From an uncultured Eubacteriales bacterium (GTDB taxonomy: Bacteria; Bacillota; Clostridia; Christensenellales; CAG-138), in NCBI GenBank assembly GCA_900550525.1, contig URSN01000011.1:1-29276 (forward strand): a DNA stretch of 29,276 bases, given 5' to 3'. Position 1 is the stretch's first letter. Each line of letters starts with the position of its first letter. Shown here piece by piece: positions 8,265 to 15,460 of the stretch. Under the pieces are notes generated by a model that was given only the letters and a program-made list of their open reading frames with translations, was not told the DNA's origin and ran no database searches. The translations under genes and the position numbers were made by a program.

Positions 8265-9181
8265 AGCGCTCCCTCCATTTGCGATGCGGAACGGTCCTTG
8301 CCGCCCAGCCGCTGCGTGATAATGGCAAGGATGAAGCCGACTATCAGAAGAATGACGCCCAGCGCCGCTGCTATACCCATTTGATTTGCCGAAAAACCGG
8401 TAATGTACATGTGCAGCGGCAGCATGCGCGTCGCAACGCCCGGCCCGCCCTTTGTCATTACAAAGACCAGGTCAAAATAGGTCAGGGAGCCCACGATCAT
8501 GAGCGTTGACGACGTGATTGCCGTATGCTTGAGCTGCGGCAGCGTGATGTACCAGAATTCCTGTATCCTGTTCGCCCCATCCAGCTTTGCCGCTTCAAAG
8601 ATCGAGGCCGGGATCTGGCGAACGCCGCCCTGATAGATCAGTGTATGGAGCGGGATAAACTGCCAGGCGATCACAAACGTGACAGTGTATAATGCATACT
8701 CGCTGCCAAGGAAATTTGTCTTAAATATCGCAAGATCGGAAAACGCGCTGATGCCAAAGTTTGGATCAAAGAACGCTCTGAACAAAACGGCGATTGCCGC
8801 CGACGACAGGAGCATTGGCACAAAATAGATGATGCCGAAAATCTCGCGATACTTCTGCCGCCCGGCGAGGAACACGCCAAGAAGCAAGCTCAGCGGCGCC
8901 TGGATCGCGAAGCTCAGCACCATAATTTTTATGGTGATCAGGATCGCGTTTTTCGTCAGAGGGTCGGAGAGCGCCGCCTCCCAGGATGTGAGTCCGGTGA
9001 ATTCGATAGCGCCCAGTCCCTGCCATGACGTAAAGCTCAGCACGATAACGCCGATCACCGGCACTACCGAGAAGCACGTGAAGAAGAGCAGCGACGGCAG
9101 CGCGAATAAAACGGACGGTTCATTCTGCGCCCCAACGGCGTGCCGAAGCTTCTTTTGATTTTTGGTTTTGCGTTCAATCAT
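8261..9181 (-). CDS. carbohydrate ABC transporter permease (MalF/UgpA type)
   Basis: Partner membrane subunit of the CUT1 importer, 306 residues. A cytoplasmic basic N-terminus is followed by about six membrane spans, the first around PSLLFFTCFSVVPVIGVIVLSF. The EAA motif is EAAKLDGANRIQEFWYITLP. I placed the start at the ATG at 9181 (MIERKTK), preceded by GGGAGGA; an upstream extension of 11 codons is open but lies in the hairpin-bearing spacer. It is separated from the binding-protein gene by 150 bp containing two strong hairpins and overlaps the next permease by four bases. Confidence 0.95.
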   Translation of the reverse strand: MIERKTKNQKKLRHAVGAQNEPSVLFALPSLLFFTCFSVVPVIGVIVLSFTSWQGLGAIEFTGLTSWEAALSDPLTKNAILITIKIMVLSFAIQAPLSLLLGVFLAGRQKYREIFGIIYFVPMLLSSAAIAVLFRAFFDPNFGISAFSDLAIFKTNFLGSEYALYTVTFVIAWQFIPLHTLIYQGGVRQIPASIFEAAKLDGANRIQEFWYITLPQLKHTAITSSTLMIVGSLTYFDLVFVMTKGGPGVATRMLPLHMYITGFSANQMGIAAALGVILLIVGFILAIITQRLGGKDRSASQMEGAL

Positions 9182-9203
9182 TGAGGGGGCTCCTCCCGGA
9201 TGG

Positions 9204-9237
9204 CCTCTGCGCAATCGACCATGCGATTGCGCAGAGG
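9204..9237 (-). repeat. perfect 14-bp hairpin between binding-protein and permease genes
   Basis: CCTCTGCGCAATCG and its exact complement enclose a six-base loop. It is the second hairpin met by transcription after the binding-protein stop and ends 22 bp before the permease start. No U-run follows. Hairpins here commonly protect the binding-protein mRNA and lower permease expression; that role is inferred. Confidence 0.85.
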
Positions 9238-9264
9238 TGCCATATCTTATTCTTTCCTTCCCGC

Positions 9265-9318
9265 AAGCATCTCGCGCAGCGCAAGGGGCTCCTGCCCGCA
9301 GGAGAGCTGCGCGTGCTT
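9265..9318 (-). repeat. long imperfect stem-loop just after the binding-protein stop
   Basis: Outer arms AAGCA plus CGCGCAGC pair with GCTGCGCG plus TGCTT, and an inner CTCCTG/CAGGAG stem closes a four-base loop. It begins 14 bp beyond the binding-protein stop codon. There is no downstream T-run, so it is more likely a 3'-end stabiliser or a partial terminator than a full one. Confidence 0.75.
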
Positions 9319-9331
9319 TCGCACAGCGGTT

Positions 9332-10693
9332 TTATTCAATCGTTGCGTTCATTGCATCGACGAATTCCTGCGGCGTCATCTGCTGCATGATCACCTGGCT
9401 GAGACTTGTCAGCAGCGCAGTCGATTGATTCGGCGACAGGGCGTTGTCCCAGGACATCTGGAAATGGGGCGCTTGCTGCGTAATCTCGGATACAAACGTC
9501 ATCCAATCCGCCTCCCGGCCCGTCGCCTGAGCGATCTTCTCTTCCACGCCTTTGATCGCAGGCACGGTCCCGGCGTCGATGAAGCTCTGGACGTAGTCAT
9601 CGTTGGTCCACATGCCCTCGGTCAGATACCGGATGCTGGCGTCGATCTCCTCCTCGCTTGCATACGCAGAGATCGACCAGTAGTTCGCGGTATTCCCGTA
9701 CAGGTTGTCGGGGTCGCCCTTTCCGCCCGTGACCGCCGGGAACTCGATATATCCGAGCCTGCCTTCCTCAAACCATTCGGGGTTGATCTTCATGATAGCG
9801 CCCATCTTGCCGCCGTGCTGGAGCACCATGCCCGCCTTGCCGTTGACAACCAGCGCAGAATCGGCGTTTGCATCGGCATTGATGGACTCGAACCCCGTCT
9901 GGAAGCCGCCCGCTTCGACAAGATCGACGATCATTTCCAGCGCCGTTGTAACGGCAGGATCCGACCAGGCTCCGGGCTCGTTCGCCGCAATCCGTTCGAA
10001 CACTTCCGGCCCGCCCACGCGGTCTACCAGATAGCCAATGTAGAACAGATACGTCCACTGGGATTGCCCCGCAACCGAAATGAGCGGAATACCGGCTTCA
10101 TTGAAAACGGGGATCAGCGCCATCAGCTCGTCCCAGGGCGTGGGCGGCTCGGCGCCAACCTGTTCAAACACATCCTTGTTGTAGAAAAAGACGGCGGGCT
10201 GCACATAGTTGATCGGGATGCCGTATACCTTGCCGTCGAACGTCACGTTCTCCAGAATCGCGGGGATTTGCACATCGGCAAGTTCGGGATGCTCTTCAAG
10301 AACCGGGGTGAGATCAACCAAAGCGCCGACGTCAGCGTACGATTTGCACACGCCGCCGCCCCAGCTGAATATGAAATTGGGCGCAGACTCCGCCCCGATC
10401 GCCGTACGGATCTTTACCTTGAATTCATCGCTCGGAAGCGCAAGATGCTCAACCGTAGCATCCGGATTTTTCTCATTCCACTCAGCGAGCGTTGCGTCAA
10501 GGATCGTCGCCAAGGGCTCCGTGGTGATATGCCACATCGAGAGATGCACGCCGCCGTCGCCGGCGGTATCGCCATTGTCCGCCGAAGGGTTGGAGCCATT
10601 CGCCGCATCGTCCCCCGGAGTGCACGCAAGCAGCGACAGGGTCATGAGCATCGCCATGGCGCAGGCAAAAAGCTTTTTTACTTTACTTCCCAT
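9332..10693 (-). CDS. sugar-binding lipoprotein of ABC transporter
   Basis: Extracellular solute-binding protein family 1, the receptor of the CUT1 importer, 453 residues. The N-terminus is a lipoprotein signal: basic MGSKVKK, a hydrophobic core, and the lipobox LLAC with the lipidated Cys at position 24, followed by a Gly/Asp/Asn-rich linker. The remainder has the periplasmic-binding fold pattern, starting VHLSMWHITTEPLATILDATLAEWNEKNPD. The start is well set by AAAGGAGG ten bases upstream. It is the first gene of the sugar operon, directly behind a strong promoter and a LacI-type operator, so it should be the most highly expressed member. The ligand is not predictable from sequence; context suggests a short oligosaccharide containing xylose or glucose. 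Confidence 0.95.
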   Translation of the reverse strand: MGSKVKKLFACAMAMLMTLSLLACTPGDDAANGSNPSADNGDTAGDGGVHLSMWHITTEPLATILDATLAEWNEKNPDATVEHLALPSDEFKVKIRTAIGAESAPNFIFSWGGGVCKSYADVGALVDLTPVLEEHPELADVQIPAILENVTFDGKVYGIPINYVQPAVFFYNKDVFEQVGAEPPTPWDELMALIPVFNEAGIPLISVAGQSQWTYLFYIGYLVDRVGGPEVFERIAANEPGAWSDPAVTTALEMIVDLVEAGGFQTGFESINADANADSALVVNGKAGMVLQHGGKMGAIMKINPEWFEEGRLGYIEFPAVTGGKGDPDNLYGNTANYWSISAYASEEEIDASIRYLTEGMWTNDDYVQSFIDAGTVPAIKGVEEKIAQATGREADWMTFVSEITQQAPHFQMSWDNALSPNQSTALLTSLSQVIMQQMTPQEFVDAMNATIE

Positions 10694-10734
10694 TTACACG
10701 ACCTCCTTTTAATCTTTGATTAGATTTGTCTAGT

Positions 10735-10754
10735 ATGTGTGCTCGAGCAAATAT
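10735..10754. promoter_or_regulatory. LacI-type operator O2, just downstream of the promoter
   Basis: A 20-bp dyad centred on CG between 10744 and 10745 with core TGTGCTCGAGCAAA; eight of the ten symmetric pairs match. It covers about +4 to +23 relative to the predicted transcription start, a blocking position. It agrees with the upstream operator at 16 of 20 positions. The central CG and the TGTGCnCGnGCACA pattern are typical of LacI-family sites. Confidence 0.75.
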
Positions 10755-10763
10755 TATGATTCC

Positions 10764-10792
10764 ATGATAATCACGAAACTCCCGGTTGTCAA
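10764..10792 (-). promoter_or_regulatory. sigma-A promoter of the sugar operon
   Basis: On the minus strand, TTGACA (10787-10792) and TATCAT (10764-10769) are separated by exactly 17 bp. The predicted start is near 10757, giving a 5' leader of about 63 nt before the binding-protein ATG. It sits between two matched operators, so the LacI-family protein encoded upstream is the likely repressor. Confidence 0.82.
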
Positions 10793-10894
10793 TAGTTTTA
10801 TTTCGACATATGTGATTCCTGTTTTTAGTATAGAATCTATCCTATTCGGTATAATATATTAAGTATCTTACGAATTCAGCTAAATGATAGCAAC

Positions 10895-10914
10895 ATATGT
10901 GCCCGTGCACATAT
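10895..10914. promoter_or_regulatory. LacI-type operator O1, upstream of the promoter
   Basis: A nearly perfect 20-bp palindrome (ATATGTGCCC then GTGCACATAT) with central CG; nine of ten pairs are symmetric. It lies about 140 bp upstream of the predicted transcription start and its centre is exactly 160 bp from that of the downstream operator. It is therefore placed to support repression by DNA looping. Confidence 0.78.
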
Positions 10915-11011
10915 TGTTTTTGCATCGTGCGAAAACGGAGCATGCGGCGCGCGGAGTGCAGGCTCACTCCCGCCCTGCTTAGCTTTCCCCATCCGCAATA
11001 ACGAAGCGCAC

Positions 11012-11040
11012 AAAAAAACAGCCAGGCAGGGCCGGCTGTT
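11012..11040 (-). terminator. intrinsic terminator of the LacI-family gene
   Basis: Read on the minus strand, AACAGCC and GGCTGTT arms (11017-11040), with three further inner pairs, are followed by a run of seven T. It starts 39 bp after the regulator stop at 11079, which isolates the regulator transcript from the sugar operon. The remainder of the 10694-11078 gap is AT-rich and holds the operon promoter and its two operators. Confidence 0.9.
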
Positions 11041-11078
11041 ATGGTAAAAGGTCGAATCGCTGATTTGGATTTCGGATG

Positions 11079-12107
11079 TCACAGGTTTTCGCGGATGACG
11101 ATCCCCAGCTCCGCATAATAATATTCGCAGCTTGGTCCAACGCCCATCCCCACAAAATCCAGCAGAATGTCGAGCGGCTTTTTCCCCTGATAAACGGGCT
11201 CCTGAGTGATCGCAACCTCGATCATCCCGGATCGCATCAGTTCCTTGGAGACGGTCGTCGTTTCGTAGCTTTCAATTTTGATTTTTCCCTTCAGCCCGAG
11301 CTCCGATACGGCCCGGCAGGCGCCCATAACGCCCGTTGAAACGAGAAACAGCGCATTTACTTCCGGATGATCTTTCAGCAGCTCCCGCGTAACGACATAG
11401 CTGACGATATCGTCGTCGTCATTCTCCGTCGTCGTGACGATATGAATCCCGCCATATGCCTCATCGATCCGGTTTTGAAAGCCATGCACGCGCTCGGTTT
11501 GACATAGAACGAGCTGGGAGCCCATAACTATGCCCACATTCGCCGCGCCGGATGTGATCAGATTCATGATGCCGGCTGCGATTTCGCCGCTCTTGTAGTA
11601 GTTGCTGCCAACATAGGCCAGCCGCCCGCTGTTTGGCAAATCCGAGTTGACAGTCACAACAGGAAATCCCTCTTCAGAGAGCCGCCTGATCCGTTCAACT
11701 ACCAGTTCGTGGTTGATCGGCGTGATGGCCAGGCCGGAGACGCCGCTTTCGATCAATTCATCAATCTGCTGCACCTGCAGCTTCGGATCTTTCGAGCCCA
11801 GATAGCGAATGTCCACGCTCACATTGTATTCCTGAAGCTGCGCGGCGCGTTCCTCAATGCCATTTACAACGTCCTCAAAGAACGGATTGCCGGAGGTGCT
11901 GTTGAACAGAATATATCCAAATCGAAGATTTTTCTTCTTGATCGCAAGGGTTTTTCCGGCGATGCTCGGAGAATAGTTGACCGCCCTTGCAATATCGAGG
12001 ACCTTCTTGCGCTTTTCCTCGCTCACATACCCGCGATTATTAAGCACCCTGTCCACCGTCCCGCGGGACACGTTCGCCAATTCTGCTATTTTCTTAATCG
12101 TGGGCAT
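11079..12107 (-). CDS. LacI-family transcriptional regulator
   Basis: DNA-binding sugar-responsive regulator of 342 residues. The N-terminal helix-turn-helix with hinge helix is intact (TIKKIAELANVSRGTVDRVL at about 3-22, then NYSPSIAGKTLAIKKK). The rest is a periplasmic-binding-protein-like effector domain of the ribose/galactose type (LRFGYILFNSTSGNPFFEDVVNGI onwards). A GGAAGGTG site precedes the ATG. The gene lies immediately upstream of the sugar operon, has its own promoter and terminator, and two LacI-type palindromes flank the operon promoter. It is therefore the probable local repressor, released by the transported sugar or a breakdown product. An activator role cannot be ruled out. 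Confidence 0.93.
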   Translation of the reverse strand: MPTIKKIAELANVSRGTVDRVLNNRGYVSEEKRKKVLDIARAVNYSPSIAGKTLAIKKKNLRFGYILFNSTSGNPFFEDVVNGIEERAAQLQEYNVSVDIRYLGSKDPKLQVQQIDELIESGVSGLAITPINHELVVERIRRLSEEGFPVVTVNSDLPNSGRLAYVGSNYYKSGEIAAGIMNLITSGAANVGIVMGSQLVLCQTERVHGFQNRIDEAYGGIHIVTTTENDDDDIVSYVVTRELLKDHPEVNALFLVSTGVMGACRAVSELGLKGKIKIESYETTTVSKELMRSGMIEVAITQEPVYQGKKPLDILLDFVGMGVGPSCEYYYAELGIVIRENL

Positions 12108-12146
12108 ACCGCACCTTCCCGGTTGTATTGTTCACTGCAACGTCCC

Positions 12147-12178
12147 CCATATGTGCAAAGGTTGCCGGGCGCATATGG
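12147..12178. repeat. inverted repeat in the regulator leader, operator-like half-sites
   Basis: CCATATGTGC and GCGCATATGG (nine of ten pairs) are separated by 12 bp. Each arm resembles the ATATGTGC half-site of the two operon operators, but the spacing is wider, so it may be an autoregulatory site or two half-sites. It lies 40 bp upstream of the regulator ATG. Confidence 0.4.
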
Positions 12179-12185
12179 CCGTTCA

Positions 12186-12220
12186 GATTTTTATGGTGGC
12201 GCAACTGCGCTGTAAAAATC
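12186..12220. repeat. hairpin in the regulator 5' leader
   Basis: GATTTTTA and TAAAAATC form a perfect 8-bp outer stem around an inner GCGC/GCGC stem. It is located in the predicted leader RNA about 80 bp before the regulator ATG. Function unknown. Confidence 0.5.
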
Positions 12221-12257
12221 GTCCGGATGAAGGATCGATTGCAATCTGCTTTTTTTG

Positions 12258-12287
12258 ATTTTAACATCGATTTGCGAATTGTGTCAA
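12258..12287 (-). promoter_or_regulatory. promoter of the LacI-family gene
   Basis: Minus-strand TTGACA (12282-12287) and TAAAAT (12258-12263) with an 18-bp spacer. Transcription would start near 12251 and give a leader of about 145 nt. The region from 12288 to the tRNA terminator at 12487 shows no gene or recognisable signal. Confidence 0.65.
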
Positions 12288-12486
12288 CGACATATGCCGC
12301 CCCCATCGGCCTTGCCGGGAAACGGTGAAATTGGCGTTCGCCGCCGCAGCGCAGGAACGCGGTCGGGACGGCAAAGATGCGATATAGGCAACATCAGCAA
12401 TCCGTCTAAAAGCGCGGCGCGCAATCATCGAGCCGGCGTGCCTTTTGCAGGGAAGAGCGCGAGCGGCGGGGTACGGCTGGATCATG

Positions 12487-12522
12487 AAAAAAGCCGGAGC
12501 GGCGACGTGCGCCCGCTCCGGC
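12487..12522 (-). terminator. intrinsic terminator of the tRNA-Trp gene
   Basis: Minus-strand stem of nine pairs containing CCGGAGCG and CGCTCCGG arms (12493-12522), followed by CTTTTTT. It begins two bases beyond the encoded CCA of the tRNA. Confidence 0.92.
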
Positions 12523-12523
12523 G

Positions 12524-12597
12524 TGGCAGGGGCAGAAGGACTCGAACCCTCAAGAACGGTTTTGGAGACCGCTATGTTACCATTACATCATGCCCCT
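12524..12597 (-). tRNA. trnW: tRNA-Trp (anticodon CCA)
   Basis: Complete cloverleaf on the minus strand: acceptor arms AGGGGCA and TGCCCCT, a short D arm, anticodon arm GCGGT/ACCGT with loop CTCCAAA (anticodon CCA), T arm with GTTCGAGTC, discriminator G and an encoded CCA tail. The sequence closely follows bacterial tryptophan tRNAs. It stands alone, with its own promoter 7-14 bp upstream and an intrinsic terminator directly behind, so it is an independent transcription unit. Confidence 0.97.
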
Positions 12598-12610
12598 GCG
12601 CAACGGATAT

Positions 12611-12639
12611 AGTATATCATCCCGGAAAGGGCTTGTCAA
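12611..12639 (-). promoter_or_regulatory. promoter of tRNA-Trp
   Basis: Minus-strand TTGACA (12634-12639) and TATACT (12611-12616) with a 17-bp spacer, predicted start near 12604, seven bases before the mature tRNA. The -35 box overlaps the last codons and stop of the dipeptidase gene (stop at 12636-12638). Confidence 0.88.
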
Positions 12640-13559
12640 ACAAATTGCAGGATATACCGGCGCAGGTTTTCATACAGGACGGCGCGCACGTCCGCTTCGG
12701 CAAAGCCGGCGCGCAGCAGCGCATCGGCCAGCAGCGGGAAGCCGCGGCTGTCGGACAGGCCCTGCGGATAGACGGGCATGCCGTCAAAATCGGACCCGAC
12801 GGCACAGCAGGCGGCGCCGCCGACGGCGCAGATGTGCTCGATCTGGCGGACGACGTCGTCCACGCAGGCGACGGGCCTGCGCGTGAGCTGCTTGTTGTAG
12901 AAATTCACGCCGATGGTGCCGCCGGCCGCGGCAATGGCGCGGATGTGCTCATCGCGCAGCGAGCGGGGCGAATCGAACACGGCGCGCGCATTGGAATGGG
13001 AGGCGAACGGCGGGCGCGGCGACAGGCGCAGCACGTCGTCGATGCCGGCGTCGCTCAGGTGCGATACGTCCACCGCCATGCCGATGCGGCCCATCTCCGC
13101 CACGACCTCGCAGCCGAGCGGCGTCAGCCCGCGGTTGCCGCGGCCAAGCGCCGCGCCGGAGAGCTCGTTGTTGGCGTTCCACGTCAGCGCCATGGCGCGC
13201 ACGCCCAGGCGGTACAGCATGCGCAGCACGGCAAGGCTCCCCTCGATCGCCTCGCCGCCCTCGATGGCGAGCACTGTCTGCACGCACCCCTCCCCCGCCT
13301 CCTCGCCGCGGCGCAGCGGGCGCAACCAGGGATGGCGTTCGAGCATGGTATGGTAGGCGTCGATCATGGCAAGGCACTGCTGCAGCGGCGGGATGCGCAG
13401 CGACGTATCCGTCCAGGCGGCAAAGAATTGCAGCGCAACGCCGCCCTCGCGCAAACCGGCGGCGCTGATGCTCTGGCGAGCGGCCGGCGCGTCCAGATCA
13501 TACCCGCCGTTGACCGCGCCATAGAGAAAATCACAATGCCCGTCCGCTACGGGAAACAT
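12636..13559 (-). CDS. family M19 (renal-type) membrane dipeptidase homologue
   Basis: Zinc-dependent dipeptidase of the amidohydrolase superfamily, 307 residues. Metal-site motifs in order are DGHCD (His8, Asp10), IEGGEAI with the bridging Glu, DVSHLS, FASHSNARAVFDSPR, and GSDFDG near the C-terminus. It probably cleaves dipeptides, including those with a C-terminal D-residue, as known for the family. No signal peptide is seen, so it should be cytoplasmic like most bacterial members. The start is the ATG at 13559 (MFPVADGHCD), with AAAGGAG upstream; nine further open codons were discarded. It follows the RNase Y gene by 161 bp that contain a long perfect hairpin. I see no good promoter of its own, so it may be read from the RNase Y promoter. 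Confidence 0.9.
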   Translation of the reverse strand: MFPVADGHCDFLYGAVNGGYDLDAPAARQSISAAGLREGGVALQFFAAWTDTSLRIPPLQQCLAMIDAYHTMLERHPWLRPLRRGEEAGEGCVQTVLAIEGGEAIEGSLAVLRMLYRLGVRAMALTWNANNELSGAALGRGNRGLTPLGCEVVAEMGRIGMAVDVSHLSDAGIDDVLRLSPRPPFASHSNARAVFDSPRSLRDEHIRAIAAAGGTIGVNFYNKQLTRRPVACVDDVVRQIEHICAVGGAACCAVGSDFDGMPVYPQGLSDSRGFPLLADALLRAGFAEADVRAVLYENLRRYILQFV

Positions 13560-13650
13560 CGCTCCACCACTCCTTTCGGGCCGCACGCAGCGCCCCCATC
13601 ACTCCTATGCGGCGCGGCGGCGGATGGTTCCGCCTCCGTGCCGGACAGAC

Positions 13651-13685
13651 GCGGGGATATGCGGCGCGACGCCGCATATCCCCGC
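13651..13685. repeat. perfect 15-bp hairpin between RNase Y and dipeptidase genes
   Basis: Positions 13651-13665 and 13671-13685 are exactly complementary around a five-base loop. It begins 35 bp beyond the RNase Y stop. No U-run follows on the transcript strand, so it is either a weak terminator, an mRNA 3' protector or an RNA-processing site. Confidence 0.85.
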
Positions 13686-13720
13686 TACATCTGTTCAAAG
13701 CGCGTGCTGCGCAGCGCGTT

Positions 13721-15262
13721 TTATTTGGCGTAATCGACGGTGCGCGTCTCGCGGATGACGTTGACCTTGATCTGGCCGGGATACTCCAGCTCATTTTCGA
13801 TGCGCTTGGCGATATCCTTGGCCATGATGGCGGTGTCGCTGTCGGACACCTTCTCCGGCTTGACGATGATGCGCACCTCGCGGCCGGCCTGGATGGCGAA
13901 GGAGGTATCCACGCCATCGAACGAATTGGCGATCTCCTCGAGCTTTTCAAGGCGCTTGATGTACGTTTCGAGCGTCTCGCGGCGCGCGCCGGGGCGTGCG
14001 GCCGAGATGGCGTCCGCCGCCTGCACGAGCACCGCCTCGATGGTCGTCGGCTCCACGTCGCCATGGTGCGCCATGATCGCGTGCACGATCTGGTTGTTCT
14101 CGCGGTACTTCTTGGCAAGGTCCGCGCCGATCTGCGCGTGCGAGCCCTCAACCTCGTGGTCGATGGATTTGCCGATGTCGTGCAGCAGGCCCGCGCGCTT
14201 GGCCAGCGCGACGTTCGCGCCGATCTCCGCGGCCATGATGCCCGCCAGGTGCGCCACCTCGATGGAGTGGTTGAGCACGTTCTGCCCGTAGCTCGTGCGG
14301 TAGCGCATGCGGCCCAGATAGCGCACCAGCTCGTGGTGCAGGCCGTTCACGCCCGTGCTGAGCACCGCCTGCTCGCCCGCCTCGCGGATCTGCGCGTCCA
14401 CCTCGCGGCGCGCTTTCTCCACCGTCTCCTCGATGCGCGCCGGATGGATGCGCCCGTCGAGGATGAGTTTTTCCAGCGCGATGCGCGCGATCTCGCGCCG
14501 CACCGGATCGAACCCGGAGAGGATGACGGCCTCCGGCGTATCGTCGATGATGAGGTCAACGCCCGTCGCCGTCTCCAGCGCGCGGATGTTGCGCCCCTCG
14601 CGGCCGATGATGCGGCCCTTCATCTCGTCGTTGGGAAGCGGCACGACGGAGACGGTCGTCTCCGCCACCTGATCGGCGGCGCAGCGCTGGATGGCCAGCG
14701 CGACGATGTTGCGCGCGCGCCGGTCCGCCTCCTCGCGGGCCTTGGCCTCGATGTCGCGCACGAGCAGCGCCGCGTCATGGCGCGCCTCGCGTTCGGCGTT
14801 CTCCATCAGGATGTCGCGCGCGTCCTCCATCGACAGGCCGGAGATGCGCTCGAGCTCCGCCAGCTGCTGCTCGTGCAGCGCGGCGATATCCGCCTCAGCC
14901 TGCTCGACGCCGCTCTCGCGCCTGGCCAGCGCCTTCTCGCGCTGCTCAAGCCCCTCCATCTTTTTGTCGAGCGATTCCTCGCGCTGGAACAGCCGGCGCT
15001 CCGTGCGCTGCAGTTCCGCACGCCGCTCGCGGTTTTCCCGCTCGGCCTCGGAGCGGGTCTTGAACGCCTCCTCCTTTGCCTCGAGCACCATTTCCTTCTT
15101 GATGTCCGCCGCCTTGAGCTTGGCCTCTTCAAACAGCTGCTTGACGGCGTCCTCCGCCTTTGCCACCTTCGCCTCGGCAACGTTTTTGCGGTACGCGTAG
15201 CCGATGAGCAGGCCGAGCGCCAGGATCACGACGCCGCCTGCCAGATACATCCACCATTCCAT
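13721..15262 (-). CDS. rny: ribonuclease Y
   Basis: Membrane-anchored endoribonuclease that initiates mRNA decay in many Bacillota. The 513-residue protein has an N-terminal membrane helix ([19 protein letters not shown]), a long charged coiled coil (to about 190), a KH domain with [15 protein letters not shown], and an HD domain with [19 protein letters not shown] and the metal motif LLHDIGKS, followed by the conserved C-terminal region. Length matches the family. I used the ATG at 15262; a TTG three codons upstream (15271) with GGAG closer to it is a real alternative. The gene has its own promoter overlapping the end of polC, and a leader with two hairpins. Confidence 0.96.
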   Translation of the reverse strand: MEWWMYLAGGVVILALGLLIGYAYRKNVAEAKVAKAEDAVKQLFEEAKLKAADIKKEMVLEAKEEAFKTRSEAERENRERRAELQRTERRLFQREESLDKKMEGLEQREKALARRESGVEQAEADIAALHEQQLAELERISGLSMEDARDILMENAEREARHDAALLVRDIEAKAREEADRRARNIVALAIQRCAADQVAETTVSVVPLPNDEMKGRIIGREGRNIRALETATGVDLIIDDTPEAVILSGFDPVRREIARIALEKLILDGRIHPARIEETVEKARREVDAQIREAGEQAVLSTGVNGLHHELVRYLGRMRYRTSYGQNVLNHSIEVAHLAGIMAAEIGANVALAKRAGLLHDIGKSIDHEVEGSHAQIGADLAKKYRENNQIVHAIMAHHGDVEPTTIEAVLVQAADAISAARPGARRETLETYIKRLEKLEEIANSFDGVDTSFAIQAGREVRIIVKPEKVSDSDTAIMAKDIAKRIENELEYPGQIKVNVIRETRTVDYAK

Positions 15263-15296
15263 GCTCCACAATCTCTCCAGTCCTCAGTATAAAACA

Positions 15297-15316
15297 GCCG
15301 CGCAGCACTGCGCGGC
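15297..15316 (-). terminator. terminator-like hairpin in the RNase Y leader
   Basis: GCCGCGC and GCGCGGC (7 bp) with a six-base loop, followed on the minus strand by TGTTTTAT. It lies between the RNase Y promoter and its ribosome binding site. It could end the polC operon transcript, attenuate RNase Y expression, or both. The T-run is interrupted, so efficiency is uncertain. Confidence 0.55.
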
Positions 15317-15348
15317 AAATGATTCCTGCGATTGATATCTGAATAGCG

Positions 15349-15371
15349 CCGCCGCGGGGCAGCCGCGGCGG
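15349..15371. repeat. GC-rich 9-bp hairpin in the RNase Y leader
   Basis: CCGCCGCGG and CCGCGGCGG form a perfect stem with a five-base loop. It lies in the untranslated leader about 90 bp upstream of the RNase Y start; no T-run follows. Confidence 0.6.
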
Positions 15372-15429
15372 GCTAATGGCTCATCGATTTATCGGATCAC
15401 CGCACAGGTGCAGTTTGTTTTCAGCTTAC

Positions 15430-15458
15430 ATTCTATAGCAATTCCCCGGTCACGTCAA
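15430..15458 (-). promoter_or_regulatory. promoter of RNase Y gene
   Basis: Minus-strand TTGACG (15453-15458) and TAGAAT (15430-15435) with a 17-bp spacer, immediately after the polC stop at 15461. The predicted leader is about 160 nt long and contains two hairpins. Confidence 0.7.
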
Positions 15459-15460
15459 GG

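Noticed and set aside
12255..15292. Long plus-strand frames opposite the dipeptidase and RNase Y genes
   Set aside because: They mirror confidently identified minus-strand genes and include the tRNA and its terminator, so they cannot be real proteins.
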